A DNA stretch of 64,000 bases from Dendrolimus kikuchii (lineage: Eukaryota; Arthropoda; Insecta; Lepidoptera; Lasiocampidae), in contig CM034406.1 of the NCBI GenBank assembly GCA_019925095.2, positions 12,558,388-12,622,387 of the forward strand, in the 5' to 3' direction. A model generated the notes under the pieces. That model saw only the letters and a program-made list of their open reading frames with translations. It was not told the origin of the DNA and ran no database searches. Both the position numbers and the translations under genes were made by a program. Numbering within the stretch: position 1 is the stretch's first letter; each line of letters opens with the position of its first letter. Of the stretch, positions 10,560 through 22,535 are shown piece after piece.

Positions 10560-11889
10560 ATAATGCAAAATTGGAAAATTGTAATAAATAGGAAAGTGAA
10601 CTTCGGGCTCCGAAGATATCGCTAGGATGACAATGATCAATTTTACATATAATGACGACTCTAAAAAAAGTCAATTTAATATTGGACCTTAAAAAATTAC
10701 TTACCATAAAATTTGGTTTACTTGTGTTCTTTCTCAGAAACTTTTATAGTGTCCATAAATTATAATATTAAACGATGTTAATTAACACCAAAGTGGAGTC
10801 TTTATAACTAAAACCTCTAAAACTCTAAACAAACGTTTTTCCTGAAGTAGTCCATAAAAATACTCGCTTATCAGCAACATTGGATGCAGCGAAGTAATAA
10901 TGAATTCGTCATTTTTACCCTTCACATTGTGCAGATCGTAATTCTTCAATCTGCATAAATGACAATTCATTTAACCTTCAAACACCGTTCGATGACATCT
11001 TTGTGAACGATGAAATTGTGCGACAAACGCCATTTGGTCATACGGCCATATATTGAGTCCTCGTGCCCACGCTTGGTCTTCTCAGAAGTATGCTGTAAAC
11101 GTAGATGTGGTATTTATAACATACCTACTTCTGTACATATATGTAAGTGGGAAAATAAGTTTTTATATCTTTTTATAACGCGATAAGCGTTGTTTGGAAT
11201 CCATCGATTATTATGAAATCATATAAACATTACTAGTGCCAGCAAAACCTCGTTCTGTATGTATTGGTATGTCTCAATAAAGTTTGTGCGCTTCAGGCCC
11301 ATATGGTCTCGACTTCGAACGACTCAAATATGTAGCCATTTCCGATGGCTGAATATTTGTAAGATTTTAGGACCTTTGTTATTTTTTCATTTATCGCCTC
11401 CTCCTCCATTATAAGGTAAGATAAAATGTTTTCTTTTTCCTATTTATGTTCTTTTCTCATCTTATACTTCTACTAGGGCAATGTTATTTTAAAGATTATT
11501 TATTTATAAGGTAGTTTAAATCAGCTCTATAAATCGCTATACCGTTCATGCTCAAATTACCGCATTAAAAGCACACGTTGTTTCATAACTCTAGTGAGAG
11601 TACGACGCGGCCAATAACTCAGCATTTGCCCTTAGCATTGATTGACGAGCCCTAGTGTTTTACGAGAGCCTTAATTAGCCCGACACGACTGAGTGTCTCC
11701 ATAAAACCTGATACGCGTATTACTAATGGACCTTAGCGAATTTGCTGTGACATTCTAAAAGGATGGATTTTATGGCGATGACGTTTTCAGGCTTTTGGCA
11801 AGTGTCGGCAAATGATTCCCAGACTCTTTGATCTTTGTTCTCATCATTATAAGATATTAAAATACACTTTATGCTCAGGCCCCCTGGGA
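10560..11889. other. Mostly repeat-free stretch, candidate regulatory DNA at 11570-11800
   Basis: No repeat family recognised. 11570-11800 (AGTGAGAGTACGACGCGGCC ... GTCGGCAAATGATTCCC) and 10975-11100 are less AT-rich and could be constrained non-coding DNA. No exon supported. Confidence 0.3.
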
Positions 11890-11960
11890 CAATGTTATAC
11901 ATTTAGTCAAATGAGTCTAGTTTATAGCATTAGAACTAATGCCGTTAACAAATAGCATTG

Positions 11961-12014
<54 letters not shown>

Positions 12015-12150
12015 CGTCGTTCATTTAATGTTTAACGTCACTAACAATTAATAACAATACCGCATCACAAATAAATAAATAAAATTAAACCCAATGCTAA
12101 ATCTGCGTGAAAAGGTCTATTATAACATTATCCCAAATGAAGCAGTATCA
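11890..12150 (+). repeat. Dispersed repeat E, copy with (TA)n
   Basis: GCCGTTAACAAATAGCATTG, AACAATACCGCATCAC, TGCGTGAAAAGGTCTATTAT and AACATTATCCCAAATGAA recur in order at 21385-21520. A (TA)n tract at 11966-12012 separates the first two blocks. Confidence 0.55.
11966..12012. repeat. (TA)n microsatellite
   Basis: About 22 uninterrupted TA units. Confidence 0.95.
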
Positions 12151-12154
12151 TTGA

Positions 12155-12215
12155 ATGAATGAAAACACTTTATTGTTCGCCAAAAATTAAAACTACGTTC
12201 GTAAAAACTGGGTAC
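12155..12215 (-). mobile_element. LINE-like 3' end, short fragment
   Basis: GAATGAAAACACTTTATTGT, TCGCCAAAAATTAAAACTAC; matches the first 60 bp of 17312-17430. Confidence 0.45.
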
Positions 12216-12611
12216 AATTATTTTTTTTGTATTATGCAGTAAAGCATGGAAAAATACTAACGCTCGGTGTTAATATAAAATTTTGATGATTGTACTAGTT
12301 ATTTATACTAGAGGATGAAAATTAGCTATGTTAACATTCTTTTTAAGTGTTCACGTCTAGTACCTACACACAATTAAAACTACATTTTTATTAGGTATGT
12401 TCATATCCGTAATTAAAATTATAATAATATCTATTTCGAGTAGAAAGAAATTCTACTGTAGAATTAAATGTATAGATAGATATAGATGCCTTTGGAGTCA
12501 CCGGTCTTTGGCGACCATTCGTTGGCCCAATGTATACACGGCATTACTTGGATTATAAATATATTATAACGTAAGAACTTTCGAGTCTTATTTCATTATA
12601 TATATTTTTTT

Positions 12612-12845
12612 AAATTTTATTGCATGAATTCAGCAGACAGGCAGACGGCCCACTTGATGGAAAGCGGTTACCATCGCCTATGGACATTTGCAACACCAAA
12701 GGTGCTACAAATGCGCTGCTGCTTTCTTAAGGGAGACTGGAACCTGGTCACTAATGCCCGAATACAACTCAAGGTTGCTATGGCGGCATACTCTAAACCA
12801 GGGGTGGTAGTCATCCAGTAGGGCAAATACCCTCCCACCACCTGA
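12612..12845 (-). mobile_element. SINE-L copy, truncated
   Basis: Starts TTTTATTGCATGAATTCAGCAGAC and matches the family in reverse up to CCCTCCCACCACCTG, where it stops. The A-tail end is present and the other end missing, the pattern expected of 5' truncation. Confidence 0.75.
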
Positions 12846-13489
12846 ATTATTCCTTCAGTTTTCATCACTGTAACAAAAATGATTCTGGAAGATTAATGAA
12901 GTTAGTATTTTAAATTATTTGATACCCTTATTTAGGAATCAAGGAAAAAAATACTCGAAGACCAAGGGAGGGGAAACGAAGCGTGCTCTAGGGCGACTGC
13001 CGAAAATTCGTCCACTTTAAAACGCAACGCCAAGGGGTTGAACAGGTGATTGACTTTCAGGAGACCTCTTAAATATGACAATAATTACTGTTTTTACGCT
13101 TTTGAATAACAATGAAGTTTTTTGTTGGGTTTCAAGGTTGAAGGGTTTGTAAGATTTGACCTTACACAATTTTACTCGTCTCTCTCTCGTATAGTTTAGA
13201 AGGTGCAAAACTTTAAAAATACTTCCAATGAAAATTGTTGTGAATAAGTTACGTTGAATAGTTTCCGAGTTATGAAGTTAGTTCTCTTGGTGAGGTATAC
13301 CTTTAGGGTTTGATAGTGAGTATAATAAGGGAAGTTGATCGCCTCTATGGAGCTTTCTCTTGAGCGTGCATCGTACTTACCTGATGTAATTTTGATTTTA
13401 TTTGTTATATTATCAATCATTCTAGTACGTTTTCTCGTATTTTATAATAGAGATACGGACACATGTTACAATAAATTCTTACATTCTCT

Positions 13490-14215
13490 TTTCTTTCACC
13501 TTCTCCCAATTATTTGGGATCGGCAATATATGTCTTTTCCTTCCAAAATCCTCTATTCTGACATACACCAAAAAAAAAAAATTGCAGCCCATATATGTCC
13601 CACTGGTGGGCTCGGGCCTTCTCCTCATAGGAGAACGGACAATATACCCCCACTACGCTTGTCCAAGGCGGCTTGGCAGGTTTGACACATCGGCTATCTC
13701 GATGTGCAGGTTGCATCACGATGATTTCCTTCACCGTTATTAGCACGTGGTAATTGTAACAATATCCACATTAGGTCCGAAAACTGTCTAAGTGGTGCAT
13801 GCATTCCGGCCAGGATCGAACCCGCGCCCTTTGAGTTTGAGACGCGTGCGCTAGCCATTACGCTACCACGACTTATATCCTCTGTCATACCACAAATCAT
13901 CATATCTGCCTTCTCACAATCCATCCATCTCTTTTGTGGTCTACCTTTACATTTGTACCCATCAATCTTGTAGGTTAACGCTCTTTTTGACGTGACTTTC
14001 ATCCTTCCTCATTATACGTCCATACCACCTTAATCTTCTTAATTTTCCAGTCACGAGTACAACTGTCTAAGATCGCCTTATGTACGCTTTTCTCACCTTA
14101 TCCTTTCTTGTAACATCACACATCCATCTCAATATTCTCAACTCAGCTGAGTGGAGACGTTGGTGTTCTATCACTTTAGTGGCCCAACATTCGGACCCGT
14201 ACAACATACATGTTA
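13490..14215 (-). pseudogene. RTE-b: LINE ORF C-terminus, split by SINE-A
   Basis: In reverse the right part encodes YKIDGYKCKGRPQKRWMD then CEKADMMICGMTEDI, and the left part RGFWKEKTYIADPK. Between them lies a complete SINE-A (13566-13876). Upstream on the minus strand, a histidine- and cysteine-poor RT thumb-like stretch continues to about 14215. Confidence 0.65.
13566..13876 (-). mobile_element. SINE-A, full copy inserted in an RTE-b fragment
   Basis: tRNA-derived SINE in reverse. On the minus strand it begins near TAAGTCGTGGTAGCGTAATGG (A-box region), has the B box GGGTTCGATCC, and ends CCACTGGTGGGACATATATGG-type sequence plus a tail. The RTE-b coding remnant is split by it: homologous sequence continues on both sides, as comparison with the uninterrupted copies near 7990 and 41740 shows. 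Confidence 0.8.
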
Positions 14216-14567
14216 TTATATAATATTAAATAAACCAACAATAAATTCTTACAATATTTACATATAAAAGCAAAGGCGTTAAGATAAAACTTATCTTACC
14301 ATATTACTTTTAAAATATCGTTATAGAAATAATTACAATTATTATTTAAACAGTAACATTGCTGTTAATTAAATAATTAATGCGCTATTTGCCCCTTTTA
14401 CTTGTACTTACTTATGACTTGATAAATTTGTATGCTCGTAGAAAATCTGTGAAGCCACGTTTTGTAAGACTATTAAAATTATCTCAATTGATTTGAATCT
14501 TCGCACCTCTATTTTATCATGTAAAATATGACTGACAGATTTTGAGTAAAATATCATTAAAGGGCGG

Positions 14568-14702
14568 TTCCTATATTTTACCAACCACTCATTTTCCTTA
14601 GTATCGGTTAAAATTTGACATAAGCTCCATACAAGTAATATCAAAATTCAACCGTTGGTAGGGAAAGTAAATGGATAGAAGATATAGAAACCGGCCATAA
14701 AC
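14568..14702. mobile_element. MITE-G copy
   Basis: Short element with imperfect ends GGTTCCTATATTTTACCAAC and AGAAGATATAGAAACCGGCC, and the core TATCGGTTAAAATTTGACAT. Other copies are at 1405-1495, 44866-45000, 5622-5655, 41620-41655 and 53188-53222. Confidence 0.65.
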
Positions 14703-14719
14703 CATACAAAGAATTCGAT

Positions 14720-17300
14720 ATAAAGTATACATTTGTATAGTTATATGTACAGGCTCTTTTATAATTAGTACAATTTTCAAATCAGACAAGGCGCCATGAT
14801 GATGAAATCGCAATAATAAGAGCACAGACGATTCGCTTAAACATATAAATTGATAAAAGGACCATTAAAATTATCTTCCTACCTCGGATGGTTCGAGATA
14901 TAATGTCGGTCTATCATTAAAGATGTTACAACCAATGGGTCCTCTATATTATCCTATCTCACGACCCGAAAGGTCACCAAGAAAGCGTCCTTTCATGATT
15001 CAGCCAAACAATCCTTGTACTCTAATCAGTAAAGATAATGACCACTTAAAAACTACTCAAATCATATGATTTATAACAGAGATAACTTGTTTTAGTTAAT
15101 ACGTATATGGGTCACAACCCTTGCCGCTTTTAGAGATAATCGCACCGCGCGTTTTATCATCAAGTATTGTGTTGTATACTAGCTAGAATTCCGCATAGTA
15201 TATATAGATATCTAATCAAGCGCATCGTACCGTTTTCGCAGCATCCGTGTTACCTGTAATGTCTCAGTTTACTTGAAAATGTCTCCTAAATTTGAAATTC
15301 AGTAACATTGAAATTGGCTAGATATAAAATTGTGTTTGACAGTTCGCGCTCTATGAAGGGTTCCGTAGAGAGGATGAACATTCCCGTTTTCGTTATGCGG
15401 AGTCATAAATTGAACACTGAATTCTAGATATCCCATAGGTAGGTATATTAAAAACTACTCGGTCGATATTGCTCAAACCAATTTTTTAAAAATATTCTAT
15501 GAAATTTGCCACCTGGTTGTTTTTAAATTTAATTAGGTGTTTAATATTTTAAGGGGTGTTTAAATTAAATTTTACGGTTTTAGGAGCTGTTACCCCATCT
15601 ATTGCCTTCATTAAAAATTATTATGGACATCTTTATGTTCTTTTTTAAAATCAGATTAACAATACCCCACACGACTTTGCATGACACTGAAACAAATCTT
15701 TAGACTCTATGATACCTTGTGTAAATTTTCAAGCATATAAACCCAGTAGGATTTCTGAGGATAATAACTGCGACATATAAGATAGGCGGATGTACGGACA
15801 TAAGGCTTTCAATTTTTACTAAAATCCCTAAAAAAAGAAGAATACTTTACTCGTCACCGAAAAACTTGTCGTCTTGCTTTTCATAGGGATTTGATTGTCA
15901 GTTCAAATATTTTTTAAACATAAAACGCCAAAATCCTGCCAAATAGTCTTTAGCTGATTGTTTTATGATTACTCCACCTTAACATGTTGGTTTTATTGTA
16001 GGTTCTGAGAAGTCAAAACAATATTAGGTATCTTCATTAAGGTCTGATGTTTTGCTTTGCGATCTCTTATTTGTTTAAACAATTTGGAATTCAATTTTAC
16101 GCCCATGTTACGAGGGCCCTTTGCTAATAATTCTTTTTGTATTCGTTTTGGTACTTAAGTTTTTATTTATGAGTAGCTGCGGCCACCACTTTGTTTGCGC
16201 GGGATTTTGACTTTATGTTGATATGTCTTCTGAAACTTGCAAGAGATTGAAACTACACCTACATGAATTTTTAAGATAAAGTATCTCTGATTTAATCCCT
16301 GAACTTCTCACTTAAATGCATTGAGCTGTTAAATCGAAAATAGACGGTTTATTTCTACAGAAATAGGGCAAAAGAAAACCTAAACAAATAAAGATACTTA
16401 ACCGTTATAACTTTTTCATAAATTATATTTTTAGCTAATTAAAACTATATCTAATATTGATTAGCTCTTTAGCTATTTAAATAAGGAGATAAAAGGCCAC
16501 TTATGTAAAATATTGTAACGATTAAATTTTTTATTTTTTTACCCTATTACTATTAAAATTGAAAGGTAGAACAAGTAAACCCGTCTAATTTCGACTTTAC
16601 GGAGTCTATAAATTAGGGATACCTAGAAAACTTATACGATATATAAAACGTTTTTTCCAGGATAACAGTGCTGTTTTAATGTCGAAAGATAGTGAGGTAT
16701 TAGCTTCTAAACTTGACCCTTTCCCCTATAACTATTGAAGTGAAGAAAATTTTGAAAAATTTCAATATAGTAATGCCCGGAAAATATGTTTAACGAAAAT
16801 TCGTTTGAACAAGATCGGTTAAGTAATATTTAATCAATGTAATATTTTTTTATAACACCTAAGTTTTTTAAGGTTTTGCAGTGAAATATTAAAAATAGTA
16901 CACCTTGCTCATGTTGCGAAACCACTGTCTATTATATACTTTACTGGCTGTTACATATAATTAAAACTAACATCTATTTGGGTTAATTTGAAGCGCCACT
17001 TGTGACAGTCTCCGTAATACTCGGCGTCTTGACTATCAGCGCCAAAAAGGCCGCCAGTCCAACAGGAACAAAATTAATGTGGTATTGTCTATTTTTGTTA
17101 TAATTTATACTATACTCAATGTAATAAAGTAATAAATTTTCTGTGTATTTATGCTATAAACCGTTATTATTAATATAATTTGTTTGTACACACACAATGT
17201 GTTTTTCCATCCAATGGTTGTCTAGAAGAATTCGCTCATAGCGATAAGACCGCCACTTGTACTCTTTTTATTACACTGTTAATGTAGTTTTATTTTGTAA
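14720..17300. other. Long stretch without recognised feature
   Basis: AT-rich with no coding signal. 15100-15260 is less AT-rich and includes TATATATAGATATC; it was considered as a promoter but nothing coding follows. Confidence 0.4.
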
Positions 17301-17311
17301 GTTGAATAAAT

Positions 17312-17430
17312 GAATGAAAACATTTTATTGTTCACCAAACTTAAAAGTACCTTCTTAAAAACTAGATACAATAAATGTTGAACAAAGGGTGGCTTTATCG
17401 CTTAAAGCGATCTCATCCAGGCAACCTCCT
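17312..17430 (-). mobile_element. LINE-like 3' end, reverse
   Basis: GAATGAAAACATTTTATTGT (polyadenylation end in reverse), then GGTGGCTTTATCGCTTAAAG and GCGATCTCATCCAGGCAACC. The same layout occurs at 12155-12215, 39315-39435 and 53400-53535. Confidence 0.5.
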
Positions 17431-17508
17431 AAACTAAGGAAAATATTAAAAGACGACAGTGGCGATGTAGACAATAAATAATATAACAGATATTTAATAA
17501 ATAAATAA

Positions 17509-17570
17509 AAGTATTACTGTTCGTGTCTACCCCGCAAGGGAACTGGCGTGAAGTTATGTATGTATGTATA
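17509..17570 (+). mobile_element. RTE-a 3' tail, short
   Basis: TGTTCGTGTCTACCCCGCAA, GGGAACTGGCGTGAAG and (TATG)n; only the last 60 bp of the element. Confidence 0.72.
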
Positions 17571-17889
17571 CTGTATAAACACAGTACATATAATACATAC
17601 AGAATTAGCAGCACTATTATACCTGAGAGGACCAAAAATAATTAAAAGCCATGATTTTACAAGAGGATACTGATAACTTGTGTGCAATAAAGTCCTATAT
17701 AATAAATAAAGTGACAGCTGCCTATCCCATGGTAATAATATAGGTCAATGTACGAAACCCTGTTATAAGCTTAGACATTCGGCTATTTTTTTATACTTTT
17801 AAATAGCATAAAGTTCTTACGAATATTTGCAATAGCGCAAAGTTTGAAACTGAACTTAATAAAGAGGCAGAACTTTAACAAGATTTCCT

Positions 17890-18560
17890 TTGACATATTT
17901 GGACAACATCCTCGGGTCCTTCGGGGGAAGGGCCAAAATGCAGACATAAGGCCTGCATCGAGGGTGTGTGGGACTCTCAGCGAACGGTCCTCCACGCTCG
18001 CCGTCGCTCCTTGCTTCTAAAACGAAGTTGTCGCGAGAAACGGCCGCCAAACTACCCACTAAACCTAAACCTGCGCCCCATTTATAGCGCTTTTACGGGG
18101 CGTCATGGGATCTTGTACAGAGTAACTGCACCATGACGCCCCTACGCCCTGTAACTGGGCCACCCCGGGGAGCAGAGTGACCCACTTCGTACAGCAGGGG
18201 GGGGGGGGGGAAGTCCGCTGTCGCCCCCGTGACAGCGGCCCCCTGTGACGGTAATTATGGGAGGAGAAGATGCGCGTAGCGGCGCCTACGACCGCCGGTC
18301 CGCCTCCTGCGGATGGGGTCCGCGTACGCGTCCTCCTCCCTCGCTCTTTCAGCGGCCTCCTTCTGCGACATGACGGATTCGCAGAAGGAGGAGACCGCAA
18401 GCCAAGAATGTTGACCCTGGAGCATCGCTTCGACCATGCTACGAAGCGAGCTCACAGGGCCAACGACGTTCTTTAGGAGGGCCCTTTGGGGTCCCCAAGC
18501 GGCGCACTCCACGAGCGTGTGAAACGCCGTGTCTTGGAGTGCGCCGCACTCGTTAACCTT
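17890..18560 (-). mobile_element. R1-like non-LTR retrotransposon, 3' end
   Basis: Minus-strand coding tail reads ECGALQDTAFHTLVECAAWG then a region ending YAHLLLP and a stop at 18255, paralogous to the copy at 4752. The first Cys pair of the knuckle is cut off at the right edge. The long GC-rich 3' region includes a run of 14 G (18197-18210). 5'-truncated and inactive. Confidence 0.72.
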
Positions 18561-19388
18561 CCAAGAGTGTCCGGTATGAGATATCTGTTGGAATTACTGT
18601 GTCGGTTAAAGTGAAAATAATTTAATATTGAGAATTTTCTTTTGCTTTTCATTTTTGCTTTCTATTGTACATAAGGACTGTTTATATTCTATTATAGCGG
18701 CATATAGAATAGAGTTACCTACGTAATCTCATCAATACCTACAGACCTACGAGATAATGAAAAAATCAGTGGCGCGGGGTGAAAATTCGGGTAGGGTAAG
18801 CAGGTTAAAAATGCACACCGTATGATTCAAGCCCCGACTACACGGCTGTTGTAAAACATCTAACTTGCGATATATTTCCTTATAACGAATTGTATTTTTA
18901 TTTTTGCTATCTTACTGCATATTTTGAAATAAAAGCTGGTACACGTACATGTGAAAAGCCGCCGAGGGTAAGTGATAGTAATACAGTAATAATATATGCA
19001 CGAATAAAAAACGTAAGCGCCAATAAGTTCCTGGCGCTTCCGACCTTTTGGTCGCTAGTTAATTTATAGAGTCATTCTAGTAATGATATGTTTGAACAGA
19101 ACGTGTAAGATGGTCGCGAGTTTCTTAAAGGTAGGCTACTGGGAATCGAGTTGTACGAAATCCACGCTACTGGCACACATACAATAAACGGACAAATATG
19201 ATGAATTTTTTTTAAAGGTTCTATTTTTACCAAAACAGATAAGGAACCCTCGAAAATTACGTACAGTAATCTAGTTCGGCGGCATAGTTACTGGTGTCAG
19301 TTATTAAACTTTATTTCTTACTTGCATAATGTCAGCGAAACTTCATCCGCTGTTGCCATGACGATGACGCGACGTACTTATTAGTGAA

Positions 19389-19982
19389 CTAGCTGTGCCC
19401 GCGACTTCGTCCGCGTGGAATTTTCTTTCGCGGAACCCGAAAAAAACTAAAAAAGTAGCCTAATTTACTCCTTATAACATCAGCTATCTGCCACTGAAAG
19501 TCTCGTCAAAATCGGTTCAGCCGTTTCAGAGATTAGCCGGAACATCCAGACAGGCAGACCAGAATTCTAAAAAATGCATTTTCGGAATCTCCTGGCCCGA
19601 ATTTCCCCCCCCCCCCCCCCCCCCAGATTTTTTTCACATTTTTATTTTGACATTACATTTTTATCCCTGCAGGAACGGAGAAAGAATACAATTTCCTGCG
19701 GCCGGGCGGCCTGTCATAAGAGGCGGCTTAACAGCCCGACTGGATGGCTACCACCCCTGGTCTAAAGTATGTCGCCATAACAACCTTGAGTTGTGTTCCG
19801 GCATTAGTGACCAGGTTCCAGTCTCCCTTAAGAGAGCAGCAGCGCATTTGTAGCAACTTTGATGTTGCAAATGTCCATAGGCGATAGTAACCGCTTTCCA
19901 TCAAGTGGGCCGTCTGCCTCTCTGCTGATCTCCTGCAATAAAAAAAAATTACAGACACTTCAATTTTATTTACCTGTATAGA
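19389..19982 (-). mobile_element. Helitron-like element interrupted by SINE-L
   Basis: CTAGCTGTGCCCGCGACTTC at the left, TTTACCTGTATAGA|T at the right. SINE-L occupies 19658-19948. It also holds a run of 20 C (19605-19624) where the 49968 relative has only five. Confidence 0.8.
19658..19948 (+). mobile_element. SINE-L family, full-length reference copy
   Basis: Element of 291 bp running from TTTTTATCCCTGCAGGAACGG to TCCTGCAATAAAAAAAA, flanked by a 5-bp direct repeat TTACA (19653-19657 and 19949-19953). It sits inside a Helitron-like element whose uninterrupted relative at 49968-50278 reads straight through this point, so both boundaries are fixed. The A-rich end with AATAAA and many 5'-truncated relatives suggest retroposition. 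However, the ends also carry short inverted repeats (TGCAGGA/TCCTGCA), so a MITE is the alternative. The weak reading frames crossing it are antisense or non-coding. Confidence 0.85.
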
Positions 19983-20258
19983 TTGCAACGGCAGCCCTAA
20001 AAACACGATCACAGCGCCACCTTTTTGGTGTTGCATCACCGAATCGCTGTTATTTACAAAGATAAAATACATACTAAGTATTGACCCGGGATGTAAGCTG
20101 GCTCTGTGTCGAGTTGCATCTAAGTCCGTTCAGTAATTTCACGAAAACTCTAAAAGTTGCATTTTGAAAATTTTCCGATCTAATATAGTCATTTTATTAA
20201 ATTTTTAAACGCATTGTTCAAACTCGAAACCTGCATATATTTATTATTATATTACAAA

Positions 20259-20511
20259 CTAGCTTCTGCCCGCGATTCCGTCCGCGTGGAATAGTTAAAA
20301 AAAGTAAGTGTAAAAAAAACCCCGATTTTAAAACATTCTTCATTGGTGCTCTGCTCCTAATGGTCTTAGCGTGATGATATATAGCCTATAGCCTTCCTCA
20401 ATAAATGGGCTATATAACACTGAAAGAATTTTTCAAATCAGACCAGTTGTTCCTGAGATTAGCGCGTTCAAGCAAACAAACACAAACTCTTCAGTTTTAT
20501 ATATTAGTATA
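20259..20511 (-). mobile_element. Helitron-like element, about 253 bp
   Basis: CTAGCTTCTGCCCGCGATTC at the left; TTTTATATATTAGTATAATA at the right. Followed immediately by SINE-A. Confidence 0.7.
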
Positions 20512-20512
20512 A

Positions 20513-20815
20513 TATCAGCCCATAAATATCCCACTGCTGGGCTCGGGCCTCCCATTATAGGGAGAGAACGGACAATATACCCGCCACGCTTGTCCAAGGC
20601 GGCTTGGCAGGTTTGACACATCGGTTATCTCGATGTGCATGTTGCATCACGATGTTTTCCTTCACTGTTATTAGCACGTGATAATTGTAACAATATGCAC
20701 ATAAGGTCAGAAAACTCCCTAAGTGGTGCATGCGTTCCGGCCAGGATCGAACCCGCGCCCTTTGAGTTTGGGACGCGTAGGCTAACCATTACGCTACCAT
20801 GACTTATACTTATAT
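20513..20815 (-). mobile_element. SINE-A, full copy
   Basis: Very similar to the 13566 copy: CAGCCCATAAATATCCCACT at the left, GATCGAACCCGCGCCCTTTG (B box in reverse) near 20745 and TAACCATTACGCTACCATGA at the right. Directly adjoins a Helitron-like element on its left. Confidence 0.82.
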
Positions 20816-22270
20816 ATTAGTATAACATAAAAAAAAGAAATACAGATTACTAGACAAATAATTCTATATAAAACAATCAGAAAATTAAAATAATAAATAA
20901 ATTAAAATCTATATGAAATTATTAGGGTAAATAAACAACAACTAAATTCAATTTTTCTCACAATAATAATACTACACCAATTCACATGACATTAGCAAAA
21001 AACAATGACTAAGAATTAGACATTAAGCAGCATCCGTGTGACTAACCTCGGCTCGTAACGTACTCGCGTACATCACCAAAATGTAGACAAACAGTCTCCT
21101 AGAACTAATAACAATTGCAAATTAACACTAGGAAGCCTTCTGTATATAACTAGCGTTTGACCGCCGTTCTGCGTGACCTGAATTTCAAATTGATATGACG
21201 CGACCTTCAGACATATGAAAGCGAATATTGCAGTGATTTTGAACTGCTGTGTTTTATTTTTGTATTGAGGATGCAGTTATAGATTTTTCAGAGGTTTTCA
21301 CACAAATTCTTTTTAAAGGCTTCATCTGCCTTAAAGATTTAAACTGTGGGCGAGTGCGTCTCAAAAATTACTCCGTTAACGCATAGCCACATTAGTTATT
21401 ACACACGTTATCTGTCAATATTTAACAATATCGCATCTTAAATAACGCATTAAACCTATCGCCATATCTACGTGAAAGGGCTTGTATCTGTAACATTATC
21501 CCAATATAAATAAATGATTCTATACGTTTTCTGTATAAAGTCGGCCAAGTATCCACCAATATTGTCTTAGAATAATCTTCAAGCAAAGCCTTAGCCTAAT
21601 TGTATGTTTTATGGCAGCCGGAAAAGGCACATTTCACTTAATTTTATCTTTATGTAGAATAATCTCGAAGACAGCTCGCTGTACCGGCTCGATTGGTGGG
21701 ACGCCACGCGCTCACAGAATATCGGCGTGAAACGGTTAATCTTTAGCTAATCATGTTTTGTACGATGAATGAGAGGCCCGATAGCCTACTTTACCTTTTT
21801 TGACAGCAGGGAAAGTTGTTTCCCAGGGACGAAAAGTACTGTTTTCATCCCTGTGATCAGGCAACTACTCCAAGCGTATATTCAGAATATGAGAAATGAA
21901 AAATACTTTAATTAGGAGGTGTGTGATTTTTGCTATCTGTACACGTTTACAAAATCGCTAGAATACGGTAAAAATTAAGAATTCTTCAGGCGTACAAGCA
22001 GCTCGTTACCGATTAGACGGTGTCCAAAATAGTGGTAAGATGTACGAGGCGTCGATACTCGAACATTTTGGAGTTCGTGTAAGGAATTACTTTTAGAGCA
22101 ATTGTGCCGACGGTACCCGGATGTTGGGTGATGGATGGCGCTGTACATGACTCGTTTGATGTCAATGTCCAGGGCAAGCACTCTTTCTTTATACATACTA
22201 AGAAGTAGGCCTTGTTTTTAGGGATATTTTGGGTGCTGTAGTATTTTGAGCTAAAAGTGTACCCTTAATT
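20816..22270. other. No gene seen; holds dispersed repeat E
   Basis: Apart from repeat E at 21385-21520 no feature is supported. The minus-strand frame 21975-22196 has no domain. Confidence 0.45.
21385..21520 (+). repeat. Dispersed repeat E, second copy
   Basis: CCGTTAACGCATAGCCACAT, AACAATATCGCATCTTAAAT, CTACGTGAAAGGGCTTGTAT and AACATTATCCCAATATAA match 11890-12150 in order without the (TA)n. Confidence 0.55.
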
Positions 22271-22535
22271 AAATTACATTTTAACGGTTTCATGCGCGGT
22301 AATTTAACATATTTGATTTTTATTATTCCGACGTCTCGGCCACTTTTCAGTAACCGTGATTACGGAAGACGAAGATGTTCATTTAAACAAGTTGGCGCTA
22401 GTCTAGATAAAACTTTAACAATACTCATTGACATCTTTGTCTTCCGTGATCACAGCTACTGAAAAGTGGCCAAAACTTCGGAATAACAAAAATCAAATAA
22501 ATTACCGCGCTTAGAACCGTTAAAATGTAGTTTTA
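22271..22535. repeat. Large imperfect palindrome of two 107-bp units
   Basis: Arms 22271-22378 and 22428-22535 are inverted copies of the unit at 44235 (with AAAGTGGCC and TTCCGTGAT-type motifs), separated by a 49-bp spacer. Either a MITE with long TIRs or two LINE-like tails inserted in opposite directions. Confidence 0.75.

Noticed and set aside
13800..13876. tRNA gene on the minus strand
   Set aside because: It is the head of SINE-A, with a full second copy at 20513.
15100..15260. Promoter at TATATATAG
   Set aside because: No initiator at a fitting distance and no coding or splice signal downstream.
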